A stretch of DNA of 23,589 nt, taken from the NCBI GenBank assembly GCA_049999765.1, contig JBNGIQ010007603.1, positions 1-23,589 of the forward strand. The letters run 5' to 3'. The stretch is from Phaeoceros laevis. Lineage: Eukaryota > Anthocerotophyta > Anthocerotopsida > Notothyladales. Shown here in pieces: positions 9,374 through 18,820 of this stretch. Each line of letters starts with the position of its first letter. Within the stretch, counting starts at the first letter, position 1. The position numbers were made by a program, and so were the translations under genes. A model generated the notes under the pieces. That model had not been told where the DNA came from and made no database searches. It was given only the letters and a program-made list of their open reading frames with translations.

Positions 9374-10054
9374 ATGGCGTCTTCTACATCTGCCAGAATC
9401 GTGCTTGTTCTTGCTCTGGTGATGTTGGCGACCGTAGTGATGGCGGCCGACCCCGACCCGTTGCAGGATTTCTGCATCGCCGATGTGGCCAAGGGAGCGA
9501 CCGTGAACGGATTCCCGTGCAAGCCGGTGGCGAACGCCACCAGCGACGATTTCGCCTTCTCCAAGCTCGCCGTCCAGGCCGACCCCACGGGCGGCGGCGC
9601 CAACCCCTTCAACGGCACCGCCACATTCGCGTTCGTGGAGGACTGGCCGGCGCTCAACACCCTGGGCTTGTCGCTCATCCGCCTCGACATCGCGCCCGGT
9701 GGCGTCATCCAGCCGCACACCCACAACTTGGCCTCTGAGATCCTGTTCGTGCTCGAGGGTGAAGTGTACACCGGATTCGTCACCAACCAGCAGCAGCTCT
9801 ACGCCAAGACGGTGAAGAAGGGCGAGGCCTTCATCTTCCCCCGTGGCTTGTTGCATTTCCAGATCAACCAGGGGACGAAGCACGCTGCCACTCTGAACGT
9901 GCTCAACGGCCAGAACCCGGGAATTCAGCTTCTGCCCCCTGCGCTCTTCGGCACCGGCATCCCCACAGATGTGTTGGCCAAGTCGTTCCTCATCGCCCCG
10001 CGGCAGGTGGAGGCTCTTTCTGCCATCTTCAAGGACTTCCCACCTGTTCATTAA
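9374..10054 (+). CDS. Germin-like protein (cupin), secreted
   Basis: An intronless gene of 226 residues. The signal peptide (about 1-24) ends VMA before ADPDPLQDFC. Cys34 and Cys49 form the germin disulphide. The metal site is His115-x-His117-x4-Glu122 in box 1 (PGGVIQPHTHNLASEILF) and His161 in box 2 (FPRGLLHFQINQG). Sequons are NAT (54) and NGT (80). It is closely similar along its whole length to the divergent gene at 7504-8211, with the main differences in the signal peptide and the C terminus, where this copy ends DFPPVH. The pair arose by inverted duplication. Family members are apoplastic oligomeric cupins involved in wall redox chemistry; the enzymatic activity here is unknown. Confidence 0.94.
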   Translation: MASSTSARIVLVLALVMLATVVMAADPDPLQDFCIADVAKGATVNGFPCKPVANATSDDFAFSKLAVQADPTGGGANPFNGTATFAFVEDWPALNTLGLSLIRLDIAPGGVIQPHTHNLASEILFVLEGEVYTGFVTNQQQLYAKTVKKGEAFIFPRGLLHFQINQGTKHAATLNVLNGQNPGIQLLPPALFGTGIPTDVLAKSFLIAPRQVEALSAIFKDFPPVH

Positions 10055-10138
10055 ATAATTAGTAGCCATCTTTGGAAGTTGATTAGTGGCTGCATTGGTA
10101 GCGATCTTGCAAGTTAGCTAGGAGTCATCTGGGAGGTT

Positions 10139-10157
10139 GATGTGGTATTGCCACATC
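10139..10157 (+). other. Small stem-loop in germin-like 3' region
   Basis: GATGTGG-TATTG-CCACATC is a perfect 7-bp stem with a 5-nt loop, about 85 bp after the stop codon. It may be part of the 3' UTR. A function is not implied. Confidence 0.4.
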
Positions 10158-10547
10158 GGCTCCTTAGTTATTTTCCCTCTACGACATGTACTCATATGAT
10201 CACCACAGCAATTGCAAAGGACCACCACCTGCTTACAGGTAATCTGCCACTGTGTCGATTTGAAGGGAGGATGTGCCAGGTTTTGTGGGTGGAAATGCTC
10301 ACCTCGAGGCACCGGCATACAAGTACCTCGAACTCTGCGCACTAGCCGAAAGTAGTTGGTAGAAAGCCAGAACAATTGGGCACCTGTATCGAGGAAGTCC
10401 GTAAAAACTCTCAGTTGCGGTCAGCAAAGGCAAGACGAGTGAATGTAGACTAGCTGCAATTTGTTTTTCCTGTCTAGAAGATGTTCCATGATACCATGCG
10501 AATCGGCCTGCTAGAACCAGTGCGTATCACTGGGAGTCCGGAACAGT

Positions 10548-10910
10548 GCACTTTAGAAAAGGGCGGTAATAGCGTCGTGCACCTCTACTGTTCCAAGTCA
10601 CTTCCAAGTCGAAGTGACTTTTCCAAGGCAGGAATGATTTGCATAGTCAAGTTGCAAGAGCATAGTGCTGCACCAGCAAAAAAAAGAAGGGCTACTCTGT
10701 CCTAATCATATCAGAGAAAATCTTAGGCAGTGGCAAGTACTCAAGACAAGAAGGAACTCTCAGCAGTCACAGAGTCACAGACCTTCTATTCGAGATAGAG
10801 GAGCACTCATCCGCCATCGTGGGTCTTGTCATCACATGGATGGCAAATCCTGAAGGTCCCTATGTCCAAGCCCATACGGGAGCAGAACTCTTCAAACGCG
10901 CCAACCATCA
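10548..10910 (+). repeat. Left arm of a roughly 350-bp inverted dispersed repeat
   Basis: This segment matches the reverse complement of 23189-23532 almost base for base, with scattered substitutions and small indels (for example CCATCGTGGGTCTTGTCATC against CCATGTGATGACAAG). It contains a perfect hairpin, AAGTCACTTC-CAAGTC-GAAGTGACTT (10595-10620). I see no coding sense. It could be a transposon fragment or one terminus of a large element. Confidence 0.85.
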
Positions 10911-11338
10911 AAACCCCTGTTAGCAAGAATAGGGAAGGCAGCAAGAAGCTATCGAGGTGGAACGAGGCACTTCACCAAAAATTCCGCGCACACTCTACTC
11001 TGTGACTAAGACTCCGCTCTCGGTGAGGCCGTTTCCCAGTCCCTTAGTTCCCTGTTGATGAACTCGCACAACATCTGAAGTCTGGGCTGCAACAGCCTAT
11101 TATCCATGTCCTGCGGAGCTGAATGTGCCGGTATCTTGCACAAAAGCAGAAACCTCCGGAGCAGCAACCCTGGAAACAGTGCTAACCTGCAGAAACGTGG
11201 GCACCATCCGGCGACAGGAAGCCGTGAACAGGAACTGCATCCGGTGCGTGAGGACGCCTTGGCTTTGCGGGGCTTCTTCAGGCCTGGTCTTTTTGAAAGC
11301 CCCGAGGGGAGCTACCATCCCTGCCGTCCTGTGCGGCG

Positions 11339-11407
11339 ATGGACCTGGAGGATGCAACCGTAGTGGCCATCAACAGGAGCAAGCGTGACGAAGCTCAGCT
11401 GAAGGGC
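11339..11407 (+). pseudogene. Possible scrap of a receptor-kinase N-lobe
   Basis: The frame reads MDLEDATVVAINRSKRDEAQ, which lines up with GTLEDGTVVAVKRTRNPGED of the kinase at 2042 and with the same region of other wall-associated kinases. The catalytic Lys would be Asn. The flanks do not continue the domain. The match is short, so this is tentative. Confidence 0.25.
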
Positions 11408-11889
11408 CAACACCTCCTGAAGTTGCCGCATCCTGGCTCCTGCACTCCCAAGGCTTCTTCACGCTGCCACATTCTAGGTTCACATAGGGCACGTTAGCTG
11501 ATGGACTTTCTCTGCCCTGAGGCTCTGCGGGGATTCGGGAGGAGGAGCGCTAGTAGCAGCAACAGCAGCCTGATCTTGGGGCCTGGCACCGCAGACATTG
11601 GGTAGCAGAAAAGCGAAGCCGTAATTGCAAGCAAGCAAGCACCTACATTACCTGCCACACGGTCTCCTTTCTTTGAGCAGCCAGAGTTGGAGTAGGCGTA
11701 GGGAGGAGACGGAGTTGCCTTTGCAGAAGGGGACGATGATGAGCTCAGAGGAGGTGGGCGTGGCTATCTAATCCATGGACCGTTGGGGAGTGGAGGAGAG
11801 TCCTGAGTGAGCTTGAAAAACCTAGAGACAATTTTTTTTGAAGCTTTGCCAGGACTTTAGACACTCCCAAAAGCACATACATGGGCTGG

Positions 11890-11996
11890 TGGTGCTTTTG
11901 CAAAGGCTGATGTTAGTCTTGGATTGTGAAGACCTCTTGGAAGCACTCATCAAGAACGAAAGGGTTGTGAGGAGTAATTGACCTGTCTAGAGGACG
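11890..11996 (+). repeat. Dispersed repeat, copy 1, with a short coding-like remnant
   Basis: About 107 bp is similar to 13588-13696. Both copies preserve a readable frame: LDCEDLLEALIKNERVV here and LDREDLLEVLIKNERIV in copy 2, then a stop. More matches follow downstream of each (ATGTCAGCCA and TTGGACCCAACACCACC). I do not recognise the source protein. Confidence 0.7.
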
Positions 11997-12745
11997 TCCA
12001 AAATATGATTGTTCTATGTCAGCCATTGCGGCTCCAAAGTAATTAATATTGGACCCAACACCACCATGACAACCGTGACAGCAATCATAATTTGGAGAGT
12101 ACGGAGAAAAAGGTAAACATGATGGACAATCTTGAAGCTGGATGTTGTCAAGTTTTTACAAGAGCAGGTCCTCCTGAAGCTGAAAGTAATCATGGCATTG
12201 CAGGAGAGACCCTGGTCACTACAGGTGTCTTCTAAAATGGATGATTTCATGAACTTCTCAGCAGAGTTCTGTAAGGTGGAGACGTTGGTTGCGCATGTAC
12301 ATTAGCAAGGCCACTGTGACCTTGCATTTCATGTGCGAAGACACCAGAGAGTCTGACCCTTGTGAAACAAAGAGATTGTGAACCAAAGCTGAGCTATTCC
12401 TGGAACATGCCTACTTGTAAGCTTGAGCATCTGGGCAACAAATGTCTACATGGAGACCAGCCACTCTTTTAACATGAAACTATCCTGGGAAGACACCTGC
12501 TTTTGGATGTTTTCTGCGGAACTGGTATGCCTTCAGGCTATCCTGAAGATGTTCTGCAGACTACTCATCTCATGTTGAATACCGTCCAGACCTGGATATT
12601 AAAAACACTCTGTTGTTCTGTACCGTCAATCGAAGGACTTGCTCACCAACCTGCAACATGACTTCCTCATATTAAAAGCTGGCTCCTCTGCATGAGGAGT
12701 TTGCTACCATGGTCAGGAAGCTTGGTCAATTAATTTCTCGTGCAA

Positions 12746-12858
12746 GATATCACCTGCTTGGACAAGCAGGTGGCAGGTGCCCCTTTCATGTTTTGTTTCC
12801 GTGTAAGGCATCTGCTTGATATCTCACGCGAGATATCCTTGTCGAAGCAGGTGATATC
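12746..12858. repeat. Nested palindrome cluster
   Basis: Outer arms of 21 bp (12746-12766 and 12838-12858) pair with one mismatch. Inside the left arm lies CACCTGCTTG-GA-CAAGCAGGTG (12751-12772), a perfect 10-bp stem with a 2-nt loop. Next to the right arm lies GATATCTC-ACGC-GAGATATC (12818-12837). Such stacked symmetry suggests a terminal structure of a mobile element, or DNA able to extrude cruciforms. Confidence 0.8.
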
Positions 12859-12872
12859 AAGGCAATGTGAGC

Positions 12873-12947
12873 CAGCTCATTAATCTGCAAATCTAAATTG
12901 AAAATCTAAATTTAAACAGGACATCCTGTTTGCAGATTAATGAGCTG
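12873..12947. repeat. Perfect 19-bp inverted repeat with nested 8-bp palindrome
   Basis: CAGCTCATTAATCTGCAAA (12873-12891) is exactly complementary to 12929-12947, with a 37-bp AT-rich loop. The loop ends in AAACAGGA-CA-TCCTGTTT (12915-12932), a second stem that overlaps the right arm. It follows directly after the cluster at 12746-12858. Confidence 0.9.
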
Positions 12948-12970
12948 CAGGTTACAAGTGAACAAGATTT

Positions 12971-13017
12971 CCCTGGACCAGGCAGCTCCGATCCATTCCC
13001 TTGGACCAGGCAGCTCC
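12971..13017. repeat. Short direct repeat
   Basis: CCCTGGACCAGGCAGCTCC (12971-12989) recurs with one inserted T at 12998-13017. It includes the palindrome TGGACCA. Confidence 0.75.
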
Positions 13018-13315
13018 ACGTGACAATCTTCTCACTGGTGGGATGGATCACTCTCGGATTCAAACTCCTGGTGTCAGTTGATGCTTCGAATTCAGGCTGC
13101 TGTTGGTCATTGTTTGCAGGGAGAGTTCCTTGATGCTGCTGCGGCTGACAGGCTTACAGAAGGACTTTCTTCAAATCGGTTAAACTAGGTAGATTCTCCC
13201 TGTAACGTTACCAGCATGGCCACTAGAATCCCACGACAGTTTCAACTTTTGCTGGCTTCTACGTATACATAGCGAGCATCGAGGTGATCCATACCCAGGC
13301 TTGAATCTTCGCTAG

Positions 13316-13587
13316 TGGCCTCCAAAGACGAAGCATCCCAGGGTTTAGGGTTTTGTGGTGGGGAGGTGCAGGAGACTTTCAGCAGCACTACGTTCGGAGA
13401 TTCCTTTACGAGCCATGGAAGACATCAAGAAGAGATTGCCGCCCCCGGGGCCATGGGATACTTGGAAATTTTGCCTCAGGAGCATCTCGAGGCTGGCGTC
13501 AGTGTGCTACCTTACCAGGATTATTGCGCTCTTTCCATGACGTGCCGCAGGTTGAGAGCTGTATGTGAGGATGGGAACATCTGGAAA
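13316..13587 (+). pseudogene. Duplicated F-box fragment of the E2-like/F-box gene
   Basis: These 272 bp match 5207-5478 of the gene at 4606 with no gaps and about 85-90 percent identity. They cover the linker and F-box but neither the E2-like part nor the C-terminal region. The reading frame stays open (ASKDEASQGLGFCGGEVQET… to CEDGNIWK) and then runs into unrelated sequence with a stop at 13608. Both edges are sharp, and the right edge abuts a dispersed repeat. No start codon or promoter is apparent. It is most likely a non-functional captured fragment, though the conserved frame permits a short F-box-only peptide. Confidence 0.85.
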
Positions 13588-13696
13588 TGGTGCTTTTGCA
13601 AATGCTGATGATCTTTTAGACCGCGAAGACCTCTTGGAAGTACTCATCAAGAACGAAAGGATTGTGCAGTCCTGAGCAATTCACCTGTCTTGAGGA
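13588..13696 (+). repeat. Dispersed repeat, copy 2
   Basis: Similar to 11890-11996 and starting exactly where the F-box fragment stops. The frame ADDLLDREDLLEVLIKNER is cleaner than in copy 1 and ends at a TGA. Weaker similarity between the two regions continues to about 13880. Confidence 0.7.
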
Positions 13697-14504
13697 AGCT
13701 GCCAAGGAGGTATTAGGTGAGAAGCCCATGGCAAGGATCAGATGCAGGAGGTGACAATAGTTGATCTGAACCAAGCACGTTTAACATATGCCGGCACCAT
13801 GTCAGCCAATTGGACCCAACACCACCGAAACCACAGATCAATGCGAAGTCTTTCTGGAAAACGATGGCCTACTTGTGATTAAATTTTGCAGATGACCTCG
13901 ATGCAGGATGCGGGGAGGAGCCCATGCAAAGGTGAGCAGCCTCCTTGTTGCTGTTCTTAGAGATATGGGCTGATGCCTGCTCTGGAGCCACTCCAGACTC
14001 GGGGTAAGAGAGCACTACTGCTGCTGGCAGTGTGGCAGCTGTGCTCCCAAGCCGGACCCGAGTTAGCGACAATGGTTCGCAGGATTCTGTGCAACTACGT
14101 ATACGCTACTTCTTCCCCTACCCGATTCCGTGGTCAACCTGCCCCCCTGCTGTTGCGGTTAATGCTGCTTCTGTGGAGTGCTCTTTGTTGTTTGTCTGGC
14201 CATTGTCCAGAGGACCCCCCCACTTTCCCTCAAGTCATCATGTTCTGCATTGATGCCCAAACTTTCCATGGACGCTGTTTCAGCTTTACACAGTGCAATC
14301 AATGGCTAGGACTCACTCAGCGAAGATTAGGTTCGCTGCAGGAATGCTTGGTCATGATCAGGCGGAGAGAAAAGGGAACTGCCCATTCTCTCTAAACATC
14401 TAAACACAAAATCTCGGGGATGAGTGCTGTGTGGGGTTCAGTGTCACACATGTATAAAGGTGGAAGTATGATGAATACAGCAAATGCTGTATATAAAATA
14501 CTTG
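13697..14504. other. Spacer without a supported gene
   Basis: An open frame of 140 codons (13973-14395) has no motif I recognise and is matched by overlapping open frames in other phases, so I leave it out. TATA-like strings GTATAAAG (14451) and TATATAAA (14490-14497) precede the phytocyanin upstream repeat but lie nearly 700 bp from the next start codon. Confidence 0.45.
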
Positions 14505-14572
14505 GTATCCCCGGCGCATCCGGCCACAAGGCGAAGTTCGTTGGTGACGATTCCAAGTCCACGGCCGTACTG
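14505..14572 (+). repeat. Phytocyanin upstream repeat, unit 1
   Basis: A sequence with GGCGCATCCGGC at its left and TTCCAAGTCCACGGCCGTAC at its right recurs at 17107 and 18732. It marks the left edge of each tandem phytocyanin unit. This copy is the most diverged. Confidence 0.65.
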
Positions 14573-15186
14573 CTGGCGGCAGCGCGCGGACAGCACCGAT
14601 TGGCTCTACGACCGGGTCTCCGTCCGTCCAGTGGTCGGGCCAAGTGGTGGCACCACTGGCCCCGCCCGCGTGGGCAACGCCTCAGGTTATGGCGCCCAAA
14701 GCTGAAGGCAGGGCAGCATGTGGGAGCTTTTCCCCATATTGCCCTACTGTACCTTCCAAGGCAAGGGTTGTTTGAAGGAAATTTCCAGGTATGGTGAGGA
14801 AGGTGTTTGAAGATCTCCGCAAATCTTGACTACAATCTCCCGATCCCCTGGCCGGGATCGGATCGGAGGGTACAAGTATGGTTTCGGCGAGAGAGAGGAG
14901 GAATTTATTCAAATTTGCACTGGCGCAATCCAACATACTGCTGGCGTCCTCCCCGGTCATACCGTGCCATGGCGGGGCCGCATGCCCATGGCCCCTCCCC
15001 CGCGGCGCCGGCCATGGCATTAGGGTTGCAAGGCGTTATAACCTAGCGGAACATGCTCGAGCGGCTGGAAGCTCTTAAAGAACTCTGCGGTAAAGCTCCC
15101 CCCCGGGCTCGGATAGGAGGAGAGAGTTCGGACTCATCTGGACAGCCACGGCAGCTCGTCGGCCGTGGACGGCTCACCACGGAGTA

Positions 15187-16376
15187 ATGGCTTGGCTGCC
15201 CCTGCTGCTGCTGCTGCCGCTGCTCTTCCAGTTGGCCATCACCGCCCGCGCTGTCTCAGTTACGTACAATGTGGGCGGCCGAAACTGCACTTGGGGATTG
15301 CCTCCCAAAGGCTTCTCCTTCCAGGCGTGGGCCGACGGGATCACCTGGTTCGACGGCGACGTCCTGTGTGCGTGTCTTCCTGCATGATGCTGGCTTGCAT
15401 GACATTTGCGGGGTTCTGAATTCGAAAGACACCTGAAACCATTCATGATGTTGTGCTGCCTCGTACCCAGCAGATTTCGACTACGACTCCAGCTTGCACG
15501 ACGTGTGGCAGTTCCAGGCCGAGGCGAGCTTCATCGCCTGCAAATTCACGGGCACCAACGTTTTGGGCCGGTGGTACTCCACCTACGTGACGCTCAACCC
15601 CGGTGCTCCCGGCAGCTGCAACACCGTCTACTTCGGGAGCTCCAATGCGAATGACTGCCTCAACGGCATGAGCTTCTCCGTGACATACGAAACCTATCCG
15701 TATTCTGAATCAGGCTGTAAGATTTCACCACTGTTTCCTGCCCTTCAGCTTGCAATTGCCCCTGATAGCAAATGCCCCCTTGCTCGCAAATTTATGCTTG
15801 ATGTTGCTGCAAGCTTCTGAAGTCATCTAGCTAGTTCTCTGTATGTCTGGCAGTGCCCAAAAGTTTCAATACACGCATGAGACATGTTCAAATAATTTCC
15901 TCCGCTGGCAGGTTTTCCAAGCGCATCCCCTCCCCCTCCTACCAGGACCACCCCCGGGCCGCCTCCTCCTCCTCCCTACACCTCCTCCCGCGGATCACAG
16001 CAGAACAAGGCGACCGTTCCCGCGGCAGGTAAGTAGTGCAATTGCACGTTTCGCTCGAGATTGTGCCGCTTGTCTACAGGTTTGCCTTCCCAAACTTGTA
16101 ACTCATTCAAGAATCGGCCGGGTTCGTGAATTATTCATTGCAGCTGTAGCGGTGCCCATCGTGTTGGTGCTGGTGCTGGGAGCCGGAGTCGGGGTGTTCT
16201 GGTTTGTCCGCGTAGGCAGGCGCAGGGCTGAATTTAGGGCTGATGCATATGCTGCACAGCACAATGGCCAATTCCCGCCGCAGAGCCCGCTGCCCACCTT
16301 CGACCGCATCCAGGTACCCAACGGGGTGCCAGGGAGGCCGTCACCGCCTGCAGGAGCGTCCGGCTACGGAGCGTGA
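15187..16376 (+). CDS. Membrane-anchored phytocyanin-like (early-nodulin-like) protein, copy 1
   Basis: Four exons, 15187-15367, 15474-15716, 15912-16028 and 16144-16376, all GT-AG and all phase 1, give 257 residues. The order is a signal peptide (about 1-22), a plastocyanin-like domain (YNVGG at 27-31, FQAWADGITWFDGDVL, then YFDYDSSLHDVW), a Pro-rich linker (CFPSASPPPPTRTTP), a transmembrane helix (VAVPIVLVLVLGAGVGVFWF) and an Arg-rich cytoplasmic tail. The first copper ligand His (SLHDV) is kept, but the ligand Cys and second His of YFxCxxxGHC are replaced (VYFGSSNANDC), so it should not hold a type-1 copper, like ENODLs. The two disulphide cysteines remain. Most plant phytocyanins are GPI-anchored; a true transmembrane helix with a 50-residue tail is less usual. 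A NAGNAG acceptor at 15468-15473 could add one residue. Confidence 0.85.
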
Positions 16377-16458
16377 TCGACAGACCACTTGCCCATCTCC
16401 AATCCTGGGCAGCCCCTCAGCAGGCTGCCGTCGACGTCGGGCTCGGTCCCATGCGTTC

Positions 16459-16810
16459 ATATTGTACGCAAGGATGGAACAGGAAGGCCTGGTTTTAGCA
16501 AACAGTATTATGTTTTCTTGCCTCCTAAAAGCTTGTACAAGTGCTGGTGCTCTAGAGCAGGGCAGGCAGCTCCATTGAGGGATCATAAAAAGAGGACTGC
16601 TTGAAGGTGACATTGTACTCGGCACTTGTCTCATAAATATGTATGCAAAATGTGGCCAGTTGGAAGATGCACGCAAAGTGTTTCACGGTCTCCCCACAAG
16701 GAATGCGATAACATGGACTGCCATGATTGATGCATATGGTAAAAACAATGAAGGCCACAAGGCTACAACTATATGGGCAAAGGATGAGGTAATGGAGATC
16801 TCAATCTGTT
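16459..16810 (+). pseudogene. Pentatricopeptide repeat (PLS-type) fragment with an in-frame stop
   Basis: One frame reads FSCLLKACTSAGALEQGRQLH, a TGA at 16576-16578, then GIIKRGLLEGDIVLGTCLIN, MYAKCGQLEDARKVFHGLPT and RNAITWTAMIDAYGKN. These are consecutive L, S and P motifs of plant organellar RNA-editing/splicing PPR proteins. There is no start, no transit peptide and no E/DYW end. It begins just after the phytocyanin stop codon and decays near 16810. Only one stop breaks it, so the copy is fairly young. Confidence 0.88.
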
Positions 16811-16824
16811 CAAAAGCTGTATAG

Positions 16825-17103
16825 ACAAAGGAGAATTTGTTTAGACAGAACCATTGAGCATGTTGATATTGACATCTGAAATTTTTATGCTGAATGTTGC
16901 CGACAATTTTTCTTCCTTTACGAGGGGGAATTAAAACTTGTACAGATTAAAAAAACTCAATAAGCAGTCCATAGTCAAGCCTTGGACTTGTAACGCTATG
17001 CTTATGTTGTTTTATAGGGTCGCATTCTAGACAAGGTCACGCCTTGAAGTTGGGTGTTTTTGTTATTCAGACTCGCATTTAATCTAATCTAATGTCAATG
17101 CCT
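16825..17103. other. AT-rich spacer between phytocyanin units
   Basis: No gene or repeat is recognisable apart from a short AATCTAATCTAATG duplication. It separates the PPR remnant from the second phytocyanin unit. Confidence 0.5.
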
Positions 17104-17106
17104 AGC

Positions 17107-17190
17107 GCCAATGCCGGCTTTTTCAGACAAAAGCGAAGTCGATGTCGCGAGCGAGCAAGAGACCAAGTCCACGGCCGTACCGGTGGAAGG
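17107..17190 (+). repeat. Phytocyanin upstream repeat, unit 2
   Basis: Matches 18732-18820 closely (GGCTTTTTCAGACAAAAGCG, then CGAGCGAGC, then AAGTCCACGGCCGT) and 14505-14572 more loosely. It lies about 300 bp upstream of the copy 2 start codon. Confidence 0.85.
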
Positions 17191-17407
17191 TGTGTCACAC
17201 ACTTGTAACCGGGATGCGAATCATGCGATTATGGTTTCCGCGCGCGGGAGGGAGGAAGGATGCCTTCAATCTAGCAATGTAGTACTGAAGATGATGTCTT
17301 CCCTCATCCCGGCGATTCTTAAGCTCTCCTTAGGAGGAGAGAATCCTCGGAAGGATTCTCCTGGACAGCCATGGCAGCCTGCTGGCCCTGGCCCGCTCGC
17401 GAGCCCC

Positions 17408-18555
17408 ATGCCTATTTCTTGGCTGCGCCTGGGCCTAGGGCTGCTGCTGCTCTCCAAGTTAGCCATCACCGCCCACGCCACCATCTACAATGTGGGAGGA
17501 ACTTCCCAGAATTGGGACATTCCCGCCCCCGGCTTCTCCTTCAAGGCTTGGGCCGACGGGATCGACTGGTACAGCGACGATAAGCTGTGTGCGCATCTTC
17601 CTGACATTGTGGGGTTGTGAAACGCACTTCCAAGTTGCTTGCAAGCTTGCTTCCTGCCTTCCTTGCTTACTTGCGTGTTGTCATCGCACATGACGATGTG
17701 TTCACGTTGTCGCGCACCTGGCAGCTTTCGTCTACAACCACACTTGGCACAATGTGTGGGGTTTCCAGGACAGCCTGAGCTTCACCCGCTGCGATTTCTC
17801 GGGCATCAACCGGTTGCGATTGCTCCAGGGTTCGAATTCCTCTGACAACGGTACCGTCACTACCGTGGGGTTCACCCCCGGTGATCCCGACAGCTATACC
17901 ACCGTCTACCTGGGGAGCTCCAAGCTGGCGGACTGCCTCTTCCGCATGAAATTCTCCCTCACATTCTACACCTGTCCGATTTCAGGATGTAAGCTTTCGA
18001 AAACCCACATTTGATTCTGCCCTTGCCATTGTTGCCCTGCTAGCTGCACCATTGCTTGCTTGCAAGCTTGCTGTTCCTGCTTCCAGATCTTCACTTGTAT
18101 CTGGATGTCTGCCCGATTCATCTACATGATTGACATCTTCTTGAAAGCAATTGATTTCCTCCCCTGCCAGGTGACTATCACCGGATCCTCCTGAAGGGTC
18201 TGTTCCGTCCGCGCCGCCACCCCCGACGAGGACCGGCCCCTCTCCTCCCTCCACCTCCACCGACTCCAGCGTCACAGAGAAGAAGAGAGCCGTTCCCGTC
18301 TTAGGTAATGCAACAGCTGCTTGGCCTTCGCATTTGTGCCTCTTCCCTAGGACCGGAAACTTGACTGCCTTCCCAAGCAAGTCATCCATCCATGAATCTG
18401 ATGAATTCACCCATGTTGCAGACATGATCGTGCTGTCCGTCGTTGTCATTGTTGGTGTGGGGGTGGGAGTCCCGGTCGTGGTAACGAGGAAGCACTTGCG
18501 CCTGCTCCTGGAAGCCAAGGGTCCACTTAGCGCTGACCGACTGAACGCTCTTTAA
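17408..18555 (+). CDS. Membrane-anchored phytocyanin-like (early-nodulin-like) protein, copy 2
   Basis: Four exons, 17408-17588, 17725-17988, 18197-18304 and 18422-18555, give 228 residues with the same phase-1 junctions and the same exon 1 length (181 nt) as copy 1. The order is a signal peptide ending TAHA, a plastocyanin-like domain (IYNVGG, FSFKAWADGIDW, SFVYNHTWHNVW), a Pro/Ser/Thr linker, a transmembrane helix (MIVLSVVVIVGVGVGVPVVV) and a short basic tail. The first ligand His survives (TWHNV), while the Cys/His ligand pair is gone (VYLGSSKLADC), so copper binding is unlikely. The exon 3 acceptor was chosen at 18196 (TGAAG) because the obvious CAG at 18170 puts the linker out of frame. 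Compared with copy 1 it has an extra Asn/Ser loop (GSNSSDNGT) in the domain. An upstream ATG in the same frame at 17111 would only extend it through non-homologous sequence. Confidence 0.83.
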
Positions 18556-18731
18556 TAACGGTGTATAACGGCCCTGCCCAGCCCATTAGACGATCCCACC
18601 GTTCTCAAACGTTTTTATATCGCTTCCCCCGAACAATGGTTTTCGTCACGATAGTACCAAGCGTGTGGCCAGGTCCACCTGGCAGTCGTTTCCCGAGGCC
18701 GCCCGGTAACGTGCGTTCAGAATATATGTAG
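18556..18731. other. Copy 2 downstream spacer
   Basis: Includes a near repeat TAACGGTGTATAACGGC and the palindrome CCAGGTCCACCTGG. No gene is seen. Confidence 0.4.
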
Positions 18732-18820
18732 TATCCCGGCGCATCCGGCTTTTTCAGACAAAAGCGAAGTCGATGACGCGAGCGAGCGAGAGACCAAGTC
18801 CACGGCCGTGCCGGTGGAAG
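18732..18820 (+). repeat. Phytocyanin upstream repeat, unit 3 (orphan)
   Basis: The third copy of the unit-edge repeat (GTATCCCGGCGCATCCGGC, TTTTTCAGACAAAAGCG, AAGTCCACGGCCGTGCCGG). No phytocyanin exon 1 follows. The matching gene body lies at 22376. Confidence 0.88.

Larger units (their letters stand above)
10911..13315. other. Gene-poor region of degraded repeats
   Basis: No intact gene is supported in these 2.4 kb. It holds a possible kinase scrap (11339), one copy of a dispersed repeat (11890-11996), a cluster of nested palindromes (12746-12947) and a short direct repeat (12971-13017). Open frames such as 11106-11363 overlap on both strands and show no known motif. Confidence 0.55.

Noticed and set aside
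9170-10069. Minus-strand 299-codon frame opposite the right germin-like gene
   Set aside because: It is an antisense shadow of a well-supported cupin gene.
13973-14395. 140-codon frame with a Leu-rich segment
   Set aside because: No recognisable domain and no homologue within the window; composition fits chance.
15165-15419. Alternative start at 15165 for phytocyanin copy 1
   Set aside because: It is in a different frame from the YNVGG domain; the ATG at 15187 gives a proper signal peptide and the same exon length as copy 2.
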